From contig CAZFMF010000003.1 of NCBI GenBank assembly GCA_964519985.1, positions 99,266-163,265 of the forward strand: a stretch of 64,000 nt of DNA, written 5' to 3'. Below, one piece after another: positions 35,535 to 42,797 of this stretch. Below the pieces are notes generated by a model. That model saw only the letters and a program-made list of their open reading frames with translations, had not been told where the DNA came from and did not search any database. The number at the start of each line of letters is the position of its first letter. The first letter of the stretch is position 1. The DNA comes from JAIEOG01 sp964519985 (GTDB taxonomy: Bacteria; Bdellovibrionota; FAC87; UBA2466). Position numbers and translations under genes: made by a program.

Positions 35535-36284
35535 TTGAAATTCGACTTAAAAGTTTGGCGACAAGACGATCCGGCTTCCGGTGGTAAGTTCGTCGACTAC
35601 CAAATCGACGATATCTCCCCCGACATGTCCTTTTTGGAAATGCTGGATATGTTGAACGTTGGGCTCGTGCGCAAGGGGCAACCCGCGGTGGAATTTGAAC
35701 ATGATTGCCGCGAGGGCATCTGCGGTTCTTGCTCGCTAACCATCAACGGTAACCCGCACGGACCGGATACCGGCACCGCCACCTGTCAGCTGCATATGCG
35801 CCGTTTCCAAGACGGCCAGAAGATCACGATCGAACCGTGGCGCGCGCGCGCGTTCCCGGTGATCCGCGATTTGACTACCGATCGCTCGGCCTTGGATCGC
35901 ATCATGGCCGCCGGCGGATTTGTTTCCGTGAACACCGGCAACGCGGTGGATGCCAACAACCTTCTCATCGGTAAGGACCGCGTCGAACGCGCGATGGACG
36001 CCGCCGCGTGCATCGGCTGCGGCGCTTGCGTCGCGGCCTGCAAAAACTCCTCGGCCATGCTCTTCGTCTCGGCGAAGGTTTCGCACTTGGCCGAGTTGCC
36101 GCAGGGACAGCCCGAACGCAATAGCCGCGCGGTGAAAATGGTCGCCCAAATGGATAAAGAAGGTTTTGGCGCGTGTTCAAACACTGGCGCGTGCGAAGCC
36201 GCTTGCCCCAAAGAGATCAAGGTCAGCCATATTGCACGCCTGAGCCGCGAAGTTTTCCGCGGGCGTTGGCTCAGCAAAGATTAG
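35535..36284 (+). CDS. sdhB: Succinate dehydrogenase/fumarate reductase iron-sulfur subunit
   Basis: 249 residues from a TTG start with GGGAAAG just upstream. It carries the three expected clusters: [2Fe-2S] in DCREGICGSCSLTING near residue 58, [4Fe-4S] in CIGCGACVAAC near 159, and [3Fe-4S]/[4Fe-4S] ligands in CSNTGACEAACPKEI near 215. It passes electrons from the flavin in SdhA to the hemes of SdhC. Last gene of the operon. Confidence 0.95.
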   Translation: MKFDLKVWRQDDPASGGKFVDYQIDDISPDMSFLEMLDMLNVGLVRKGQPAVEFEHDCREGICGSCSLTINGNPHGPDTGTATCQLHMRRFQDGQKITIEPWRARAFPVIRDLTTDRSALDRIMAAGGFVSVNTGNAVDANNLLIGKDRVERAMDAAACIGCGACVAACKNSSAMLFVSAKVSHLAELPQGQPERNSRAVKMVAQMDKEGFGACSNTGACEAACPKEIKVSHIARLSREVFRGRWLSKD

Positions 36285-36408
36285 TTTATTTAAAGTTGAC
36301 TTGATCCTTCTGCGTCTCTACTGAAGAGACTTCAAAAAACACTACACGGGTTGGCTTTTAAACGGGGCTGGCCGTAGTGTGTCCGCCCGCATTGCAGAAA
36401 GCTCAAAC

Positions 36409-36852
36409 ATGAAACTCATTGTCGGTGTTCTCATCTTTTTTATTCTGATCGAATCTGCGCAAGCTGGTCCTTTCTTTTTCCGTCGCAGCGGCGGGAACCG
36501 CACTTATTCCCAGGGGCACTATTCTCAGGGCCAATCGCAGTACGGATCATCGAGTGGTCGCACGCATGCCGGTGGCAGCTATTCGGACTGCTACGATTAC
36601 GTACGACGTACCGGAGGAGTGGGCAAAGCCGTAAGCAATTCCATCCAAAGCGCTCGCCCGGGCGATGTGTTGCATATGCAAGGCTTTAACTGGGGTGGAA
36701 CGCACGGATCCAATCATTGGGCGCGGGTCGAGAGCGTCGATGGCAATGGCAACGTGACGATCTCGCATTCGAATATGAATGGTTACCACGGCAAAGTGGT
36801 GGAAACGCATCCGGCCAGCTCATTTCGCGGCAGCGTGACGGTTCACCGTTAA
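36409..36852 (+). CDS. Small exported protein with CHAP-like fold
   Basis: 147 residues from the ATG at 36409. Signal peptide MKLIVGVLIFFILIESAQA, cleaved before GPFFF. A Gly/Ser/Gln/Tyr-rich linker follows, then YSDCYDYVRRTGG... SARPGDVLHMQGFNWGGTHGSNHWARVESVDGNGNVTISHSN. A single Cys near a helix start, a PGDV turn, and His in NHWARV followed by Asn match the order Cys-His-Asn of CHAP amidase/peptidase domains. Predicted cell-wall-active or related periplasmic enzyme; activity is inference. TTGACT at 36296 may be its -35. Confidence 0.65.
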   Translation: MKLIVGVLIFFILIESAQAGPFFFRRSGGNRTYSQGHYSQGQSQYGSSSGRTHAGGSYSDCYDYVRRTGGVGKAVSNSIQSARPGDVLHMQGFNWGGTHGSNHWARVESVDGNGNVTISHSNMNGYHGKVVETHPASSFRGSVTVHR

Positions 36853-36898
36853 TTGAACTTTCGAGACGGGTCGGGGCAAAGCCCCGGCTCCAATCGAC

Positions 36899-37147
36899 TT
36901 ATTCGACGATTTCCAGAACGGAACGTTTGCGGAGTTTGGTAGAAGCCGCGGTGAGAATCGTGCGCAAGGCCTTCGCGGTCTTGCCCTGTTTGCCGATGAC
37001 CTTGCCGAGATCTTCTTTGGCCACGACCAATTCAAACACGGTCGTCTGTTCGCCAATGATCTCGGAAACTCGGACTTTATCCGGCAGGTCCACCAGGGCG
37101 CGAACCATACAGTCGAGGAGCTCTTTTAATGTGGGTTCGGCCGCCAT
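36899..37147 (-). CDS. khpA: KH-domain RNA-binding protein KhpA
   Basis: 82 residues from the ATG at 37147 (GGGTGAAG just upstream). The KH motif is FELVVAKEDLGKVIGKQGKTAKALRTIL, with the G-K-x-I-G-K-x-G-x loop that contacts RNA. Length and sequence match KhpA/YlqC, a small RNA-binding protein that in other bacteria partners KhpB. Its usual neighbours (rpsP, rimM, trmD) are not here. Divergent from the FHA-GGDEF gene. Confidence 0.92.
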   Translation of the reverse strand: MAAEPTLKELLDCMVRALVDLPDKVRVSEIIGEQTTVFELVVAKEDLGKVIGKQGKTAKALRTILTAASTKLRKRSVLEIVE

Positions 37148-37287
37148 ATCTTCACCCAAAGGGGGAATTTCCCCATTAATTCCTAAACGTTGCCATGCCC
37201 AGTCACGGGATTCAATATAATTCTAGAGCCTGCCGAAAAGGGATGAAGGGACTCCCAAGGGACTTCCATTGAACGAGGTTCATTTTC

Positions 37288-38226
37288 GTGAGCGGTAAGC
37301 CACTTAAAAACGTGCTCGAAGAGACGATCATCTTTTCCGAGAAAACGGAGAAGAGCACCGCAACCGGCGCCCACCAAAAAGTGGAGCCGTACCTCATCCA
37401 GCTTTCGGGTCGGGAAACGGGCCAGAACTACAATCTGGGCGCGTCCGGCGGGGTCATTAAAATTGGGCGGGACGCCCAGTGCGATATCTGCATCGACGAT
37501 CCCCACGTGTCGCGCGTGCACTGCGAAATCCATACGGCCGACGGCAATCTCGTGATCAAGGATCTGGGCAGCACGAACGGAATCTTCGTGAATGGGGCCA
37601 AGGTCACCGAACACAAGCTCACCGACGGCGACAAGATTCTCGTCGGCACCCGGCTCTATTTCCGGTTTTCGTATCAGGACGCGCAGGACCAGAACTACCA
37701 GCAGAGCCTTTTCCGGGCCGCCAATATCGATGCGCTCACCCAGCTCTATAATAAGAAATATTTTTTGGACGTCTTGCCCAAGGAAATGAGCTTTAGCAAG
37801 CGCTCCAACGAAAATCTGAGCTTGATGATGCTCGACGTGGATCACTTCAAAAAGATCAACGATACCTACGGGCATTTGGCCGGGGATAAGGTCTTGAAAG
37901 CGATCGGGCAGCACTTGAACAAGCACGTGCGCCTAGAAAACGTGGCCTGCCGGTACGGCGGCGAAGAATTCGCAATTATTTTGCGCAACTGCAATTCGGA
38001 AATGGCCCATTTGGTGGCCGAGCGGATTCGCAACGCGATCCAGAATGATCCGATTCAGTTCCGAGAAGCCGAAGTGAAGATCACGGTCAGCATCGGGATT
38101 GCGACGTACGTGAACGATTGTTTCGCGACGATGGAAGATTTCATTCAACGGGCCGACGAGTTTCTCTACGAAGCGAAAAAGACCGGCCGAAACAAGACCG
38201 TCACTTCAGCGCATCGCGCGACTTGA
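37288..38226 (+). CDS. FHA-GGDEF diguanylate cyclase
   Basis: 312 residues from a GTG. An N-terminal tail (residues 1-32) containing EETIIFSEKTEKSTATG is rich in Thr/Ser. The FHA domain (35-125) has IKIGRDAQCDICIDDPHVSRVHCEI and DLGSTNGIFVNG, the intact phosphothreonine-binding residues. The GGDEF domain (140-305) has the active site GGEEF near 224 and the metal-binding D in MLDVDHFKKIND. The position of the inhibitory RxxD I-site reads RLEN, so feedback control may be weak. The architecture is that of Bdellovibrio DgcB, required for prey invasion, in which the FHA domain reads a phosphorylated N-terminal tail; orthology is likely but not proven here. Confidence 0.92.
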   Translation: MSGKPLKNVLEETIIFSEKTEKSTATGAHQKVEPYLIQLSGRETGQNYNLGASGGVIKIGRDAQCDICIDDPHVSRVHCEIHTADGNLVIKDLGSTNGIFVNGAKVTEHKLTDGDKILVGTRLYFRFSYQDAQDQNYQQSLFRAANIDALTQLYNKKYFLDVLPKEMSFSKRSNENLSLMMLDVDHFKKINDTYGHLAGDKVLKAIGQHLNKHVRLENVACRYGGEEFAIILRNCNSEMAHLVAERIRNAIQNDPIQFREAEVKITVSIGIATYVNDCFATMEDFIQRADEFLYEAKKTGRNKTVTSAHRAT

Positions 38227-38776
38227 GCTCACGCCAACGCGGAATCGGATTGGGGTAAGTCGAAGGCGGCATGACGTCATCGTCTTCGCCGTCCGACTTC
38301 TCTTCACTGAGCGCCGCCTGTTTCAAATCGGATTCCAAGACAAAACCCCACCTTCCATCGCGGCAGAGCTGCACGGGTATGAAGCGCGCGGTTCCCGACG
38401 ACTCGGTCTTTTCCCGCAGACGCAGGCGCGGATCCGCGGCTTCGTATAGACGGGCAATCGCAGCGAAGTTCTGGAACTGCCGGGGCTCGCCCATCCTCAA
38501 CTCCACCGATCCCTTTAACGTCGTTAGCAGTGGCGATTGTTCCTTGAGGCGATCCCAGGCCTTCGGATCGTCGATTAGGGCGGCAGGATTGGGTCTAAAG
38601 AGCTCCGGATCGCGAAAGACCCGCAATTCCCGTTTGGCGGTGATGGACTCGCAATGGTCTTTGACCTGCCCCTCGGCGAGATCCCGCATCGGAGTATCCG
38701 CCGTCGGTTCCGTTGCCGCCCAAAGCAGTGCCGGAGCCAGAAATGCTATATTCAGAATTTTCCAAAAACCGCTCAT
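38201..38776 (-). CDS. Exported protein of unknown function, convergent with the diguanylate cyclase
   Basis: 191 residues with a signal peptide (ILNIAFLAPALLWA). The mature part has two Cys (DHCESI, QLCRDGRWG) and the segment RFIPVQLCRDGRWGFVLESDL, which resembles an SH3-like strand pair. Acidic C-terminal tail. The last 26 bp overlap the end of the FHA-GGDEF gene on the opposite strand. No family recognised. Confidence 0.7.
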   Translation of the reverse strand: MSGFWKILNIAFLAPALLWAATEPTADTPMRDLAEGQVKDHCESITAKRELRVFRDPELFRPNPAALIDDPKAWDRLKEQSPLLTTLKGSVELRMGEPRQFQNFAAIARLYEAADPRLRLREKTESSGTARFIPVQLCRDGRWGFVLESDLKQAALSEEKSDGEDDDVMPPSTYPNPIPRWRELKSRDALK

Positions 38777-38827
38777 CGTCTTGCTTCCCCCACGTTCGCA
38801 AGGACGTTACACAGTCTCAAACAGTGA

Positions 38828-39190
38828 CTAGGTCATTTTTCGGGACACCGAAGTGACCTCATTTTTTCCGTTCACGTACACCAAGGTAGGTTGCCAACGC
38901 AGAGCCTCTTCCTTGTCCAAGAAACAGTAACTCGCAATGATCACCATGTCACCTTTGCGGGCCTTCCAGGCCGCTGCGCCATTAATGCATATCGTGCCGG
39001 GCGCACCTTCGATTGCGTAGGTCGCGAAGCGCTCACCATTGGTGATGTTGTAAATCTCGACCCGCTCAAAAGGGGTAAAGCCCGAGGCATCCAGCAAGTC
39101 GCGGCCGATCGTGATGCTGCCCTCATATTCCAAATTGGCGTCGGTTACCGTCGCTCGGTGAATTTTGGCTTTCAGATAGGAAACCATCAT
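38828..39190 (-). CDS. panD: Aspartate 1-decarboxylase
   Basis: 120 residues, a typical length. This pyruvoyl enzyme makes beta-alanine for pantothenate and CoA. The self-processing site YEGSI (cleavage between Gly and Ser at about 24-25) generates the pyruvoyl group; KIHRATVT, NGERFATYAIEG and GDMVIIASY are conserved. The start is either ATG of the ATGATG at 39190/39187, overlapping the stop of the upstream DHH gene, so the two are coupled. Confidence 0.96.
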   Translation of the reverse strand: MMVSYLKAKIHRATVTDANLEYEGSITIGRDLLDASGFTPFERVEIYNITNGERFATYAIEGAPGTICINGAAAWKARKGDMVIIASYCFLDKEEALRWQPTLVYVNGKNEVTSVSRKMT

Positions 39191-40221
39191 CGCTGCGAAC
39201 CTTCTGCTTTCAGCCGCTCCTCTAATTCTCTTAAAACATGGGGAATGACCTTATCAATCGGCATTTGAAAAATGCCCCCCGCGGCCTTTTTATGCCCCCC
39301 GCCCTGCACGGTGAGCGACCGAGCAAAGGCCGCCACGTCCAACCGACCGTGGGAGCGCAAGGAGACCTTAGTACATTTTGGTTCTAGTTCGAAAAAGAGC
39401 AAGGCGACTTCGATACCGACGGTCAAAAAAAGATGATCGATGATACCTTCGCGGTCGTCGGCTTCGGCGTGGTGCCGCTTCATCGCGTCAAGACTCAGTG
39501 ACGACCAAACAATGCGCCCGTCCATTTCCAGTTTGGCCTTGGACAGGATTTCGGACATCAGCTGCAAGCTCGAATAGCTCCGCTCGAGCATGCCACGTTC
39601 GCCGACCCGAGTGAAATCAAACCCCGTGCGCAAGAGCTTGGCGGCCAATTCCATCGCCTCCGGCGTCGTATTCGAATGGCGGAAGAAACCGGTATCGAAA
39701 ATCAGCCCCAAATAGATGTGCTGGCAAAAATCCCGGTCGAGTGGGGTTTCGAAATAGGGCGATTGCGAGAGATAATAGAGCAACTCGGTATTCGAGCTCG
39801 CCGCCGGATCGACCATTTTGATCGTATAAGGGTAGTCCACACTCACGATATGGTGATCGATGAAAACCTGCACCGGGGCCGCCTCAAACATGGCGCGCAC
39901 GCGACCGGCACGGTCAATCCCCCCATCGACGATGAACGCGACATCAAAGCGATCGCTTTTGCCGGCATCGAGGTGACTTTCCGGAGTTTCTACGATGTTG
40001 ACGTCAGGCAGAAAACGGTAGCGGGTCGGCAATTCCTCATCGTTGATGATGGAAATATCGGCCTTAGGAAATCGGTGTTGGATCATCCGACGCAGGGCTA
40101 ATTGCGAACCGATGGAGTCGCCGTCCGCATTACCCGGAGCGGTAATCAGAACACGTTCAGCTCGCCGGAGCGCGGGCTCCAGCTGCTGCAACTGCGGAGT
40201 GAACTTATCCGTGTTCAGCAT
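39187..40221 (-). CDS. DHH/DHHA1-family phosphoesterase (NrnA-like)
   Basis: 344 residues. DHH domain with motif III VFIDHHIVS, motif IV GLIFDTGFFRHSN, and a DHHA1 domain with VQGGGHKKAAGG near the end: the layout of NrnA oligoribonucleases / pAp phosphatases. Motif I reads APGNADGDSIGS where NrnA normally has a metal-ligand His (H-x-N-P-D-G-D), so that His appears to be Pro here; the two Asp remain. Such enzymes degrade nano-RNA or cyclic-dinucleotide products, relevant next to a diguanylate cyclase. Substrate is uncertain because of the motif I change. Coupled to panD. Confidence 0.85.
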   Translation of the reverse strand: MLNTDKFTPQLQQLEPALRRAERVLITAPGNADGDSIGSQLALRRMIQHRFPKADISIINDEELPTRYRFLPDVNIVETPESHLDAGKSDRFDVAFIVDGGIDRAGRVRAMFEAAPVQVFIDHHIVSVDYPYTIKMVDPAASSNTELLYYLSQSPYFETPLDRDFCQHIYLGLIFDTGFFRHSNTTPEAMELAAKLLRTGFDFTRVGERGMLERSYSSLQLMSEILSKAKLEMDGRIVWSSLSLDAMKRHHAEADDREGIIDHLFLTVGIEVALLFFELEPKCTKVSLRSHGRLDVAAFARSLTVQGGGHKKAAGGIFQMPIDKVIPHVLRELEERLKAEGSQR

Positions 40222-40338
40222 GGGTCTTCATTAACACAGAAGCGCTAGGGAGCGAAGCCTGAGTCTATCTGACTAAAATGATTTATCTTTTATCGACGCA
40301 AGTTAGCGAACCCAGCCAATCTCTCCCGCGACAGACTA

Positions 40339-40424
40339 AAAGGTGCCCGTCTACTTTCGGGACCAAAAGGTGTCAGGTACCGGGCAACCACTTCCTTATG
40401 TCCCGAAAGTAGACGGGCACCTTT
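40339..40424. repeat. Long hairpin repeat: 25-bp perfect inverted repeat around a GTAC-containing loop
   Basis: Arms 40339-40363 and 40400-40424 (core GCCCGTCTACTTTCGGGAC) are exact reverse complements. The 36-nt loop contains AAAGGTGTCAGGTACC, a member of the GTAC family seen in the RAYT repeats. The right arm overlaps the stop codon of the oxidoreductase gene (40423-40425). It may act as a terminator or RNA-processing site. A single arm recurs at 49856-49875. Confidence 0.85.
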
Positions 40425-41448
40425 AGGGATGGAGGAGGATTTTGCCGGCTTGTTTGCGATCGGACATGCGTTCGAGGGCAGTCTTCACCTCAGAAAGAGG
40501 GAAAGCTTTGTCCACCACTGACCGGAGTTTTCCTGATTCGAAGAGCGCGAGAATGCGCGGAAAGTCGGCTTTGCTTCCCATCGTCGAACCTAGAATCTGG
40601 ATTTGCCGAAAGAAAACATGGTTCAAAGGCGTTACCGCTTCGGGACCGCTGGTGGCCCCGCAAAGCACGATGCGGCCACCATTGCGCACGGCCCTGATAT
40701 TGCCCGACCAATAGTCTTTACCGAGATGATCGAAAATCACATCGGCGCCGCGCTTCGCAATTTCCCGCGTACGCTTAGCGAAATCCTCTTTGGCGTAATT
40801 GATCGTGTAGTCCGCCCCAAGTTTCCGGGCGAGTGCTAACTTCGCATCGCTGCCCGCCGTGGCGATCACCTTTGCCCCCAGGACCTTTGCGATCTGAATC
40901 CCGGCCGAGCCCACGCCACTGCCCGCCGCGTGCACGACCACCACCTCGGCCGGCTGGACCTGCGCCCGCCGGGCCAGCATCTGCCAAGCCGTCGTGAAAA
41001 CGAGCGGCATCGCCGCCGCCTCGTCGAAGGAGAGCCTCGCCGGCTTGGGAAAAAGGTTTCCCGCCGGGGCTACCACATACTCCGCGTGGGTACCGCTGAC
41101 GTGCTCGCCGAGAATCTGGTACTGCGGGCAAACGCTTTCCCAGCCCCCCAAGCAAAATTCGCAACGCCCACAGCTCAAGCCCGGATGGACGATCACTTCA
41201 TCCCCGGCCTTGAAACCGGTGACACCGGCACCAACGGTTTCGACGGTGCCCGACGCATCACTGCCCAAAACGTGCGGGAAAGCTAACTTCAATCCCGGCA
41301 GCCCACCGCGCACCCAGATGTCGAGATGATTGAGGGCGGAGGTTTTCACCTTCACCCGAACTTCGCCGATGCCCGGCTCGGGGGTGGCGACTTCGCCGTA
41401 AAGAACCGCTTCCGGACCGCCGTGGGCCTTAAGGTACGCGGCCTTCAC
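40423..41448 (-). CDS. Zinc-dependent MDR-family alcohol dehydrogenase/quinone oxidoreductase
   Basis: 341 residues from a GTG. GroES-like domain with HVLGSDASGTVETVGAGV and the structural-zinc Cys set CGRCEFCLGGWESVC near residue 95, then a Rossmann domain with VVVHAAGSGVGSAGIQIAK. The first motif (VLGSDASG) lacks the GHE catalytic-zinc pattern of classical alcohol dehydrogenases, so it is closer to the zinc-type NADPH:quinone reductase-like group. Substrate unknown. The start directly follows the stop of the cation exchanger gene (TAGGTG). Confidence 0.88.
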   Translation of the reverse strand: MKAAYLKAHGGPEAVLYGEVATPEPGIGEVRVKVKTSALNHLDIWVRGGLPGLKLAFPHVLGSDASGTVETVGAGVTGFKAGDEVIVHPGLSCGRCEFCLGGWESVCPQYQILGEHVSGTHAEYVVAPAGNLFPKPARLSFDEAAAMPLVFTTAWQMLARRAQVQPAEVVVVHAAGSGVGSAGIQIAKVLGAKVIATAGSDAKLALARKLGADYTINYAKEDFAKRTREIAKRGADVIFDHLGKDYWSGNIRAVRNGGRIVLCGATSGPEAVTPLNHVFFRQIQILGSTMGSKADFPRILALFESGKLRSVVDKAFPLSEVKTALERMSDRKQAGKILLHP

Positions 41449-42591
41449 CTATGCCGCTCCCGCAGCGCCGCCCCGCAACTGCCGACCGAGATAGGCCAGG
41501 GAACGAGGAACGTACCCGGTGCGGAAATACTTCACCAAGTACCAGAGCACATCGAGGGCGAACCAAACGGTGTAAATGATCGTGATCTCTTCGCGCAAGG
41601 GCGAGTAGATAAACTGCGCCAACCACAGAACGAAAATGGCAGAGCATTCCAAAAGCGTAAACCGCAGGTCCAGCAAGAAAAGTCCCGCCAAAGCTGACTG
41701 CGCGATGGTCAGAGCGAGCTCCATCCAGTGCATATGGTCGAAGGCCACCGGTTCCCAATGTCCGAGTGAAAGATTGAAAACGATCGGGATCATCGCCGCC
41801 AGCATCGTCCACTGATTGATGTTGCTGCTGACCATGTTCATCACGGCCATCGGTGCTTTGCCCGTTTGCCGGGCCCAGTTGAAAGCCGAGACTTTCTCAG
41901 GGAACTCCGACAGAAACGGCGCCACCCATTGAACGAAAACGAAAGTGCTGATCCCCAGACTCAAAGACCAACGCTCTAAAACCTCAACAAAAGGATGCGC
42001 GCTGAAGTAGAGCACCACCCCACCCGCGATGAAGAGGAAAATCACACCGAAGTTGCGCACGGCGGGAGACTGGGCCACCAGTTTTTGGCCGATCCAGGGC
42101 AACTCTTCGTGGTCCTCCACCCCTTCCACCGGCATGCGGGCGATGATGATGAGGTAAACCACATAGATCAAAGTCAGTACGATGGAGTCGTAACAATTCA
42201 GGTCGCCTTTGAAGAGGATGACCATGAAGTACAAGACCGAGAGAAAAAGAAAGAGGACGCTCCAAGAGTCTTGATCCTCGAGGTTGATTTGATTGATCCA
42301 CCGCCCCTTGCCGAAGCCTTGGGTGAAGTAGTGGACGAAAAAAATCATCGGCCAGCCCAACCCCACAAGCAACCGCAACGAGCCGGTGAGATTGGCGATC
42401 ATTAAATCGCGTTGTTGATTCCAAGCGATGGTCGCTTCCACCGCGAATTCGGGCAACGTTTGTAGCCAAGCCAGAAGGCTTAGGGCCAGGGCTTTGGGAA
42501 TGAATGTCTGCGCCGTTTCCGCCGCCCAGCCGATCACAAAGGCCGAGATCAAAATCGCGAAAAGGCTCCAAGATTCTACGAGGTGCTCCAC
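41449..42591 (-). CDS. CaCA-family cation (Na+/Ca2+-type) exchanger
   Basis: 380 residues with about ten membrane helices in two homologous halves. The alpha-1 repeat LQTLPEFAVEATIAWNQQRDLMIANLTGS and alpha-2 repeat APFLSEFPEKVSAFNWARQTGKAPMAVMNMVSSNINQWTM contain the conserved acidic residue after Pro or Ser and the N/S-rich region of CaCA exchangers. The two halves are separated by a soluble loop (MPVEGVEDHEELPWIG). Ion selectivity cannot be read from sequence. Divergent from ftsK. Confidence 0.85.
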   Translation of the reverse strand: MEHLVESWSLFAILISAFVIGWAAETAQTFIPKALALSLLAWLQTLPEFAVEATIAWNQQRDLMIANLTGSLRLLVGLGWPMIFFVHYFTQGFGKGRWINQINLEDQDSWSVLFLFLSVLYFMVILFKGDLNCYDSIVLTLIYVVYLIIIARMPVEGVEDHEELPWIGQKLVAQSPAVRNFGVIFLFIAGGVVLYFSAHPFVEVLERWSLSLGISTFVFVQWVAPFLSEFPEKVSAFNWARQTGKAPMAVMNMVSSNINQWTMLAAMIPIVFNLSLGHWEPVAFDHMHWMELALTIAQSALAGLFLLDLRFTLLECSAIFVLWLAQFIYSPLREEITIIYTVWFALDVLWYLVKYFRTGYVPRSLAYLGRQLRGGAAGAA

Positions 42592-42797
42592 TCACATCTC
42601 CCCAAAAGAGGCGCCGGAGTGACATTTTCCGTCACCGGCGGCCCGAAAAGTGGCCAAACGTTACCCGCTATCCGCTCAATTGAATAGGGTTTTTGGCTGT
42701 ATGCCGCCAGGCATCACCGGGCACCCGTCTTGCAAAACTGCCCCTTCGGCCGGGGGGCGTGTACCGCCCGTAGACGCCGCCGCCAGGGAGAGTTTGA
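42592..42797. other. 206-bp divergent gap between the cation exchanger and ftsK
   Basis: GC-rich leader with several possible stems (for example CCCCTTCGGCCGGGGGG near 42741-42758). No riboswitch class could be recognised. AGGGAG at 42785-42790 is the ftsK ribosome-binding site. Confidence 0.4.

Noticed and set aside
42592..42797. Structured ftsK leader considered as a riboswitch
   Set aside because: GC-rich stems are present, but no conserved motif of any known riboswitch class was found.
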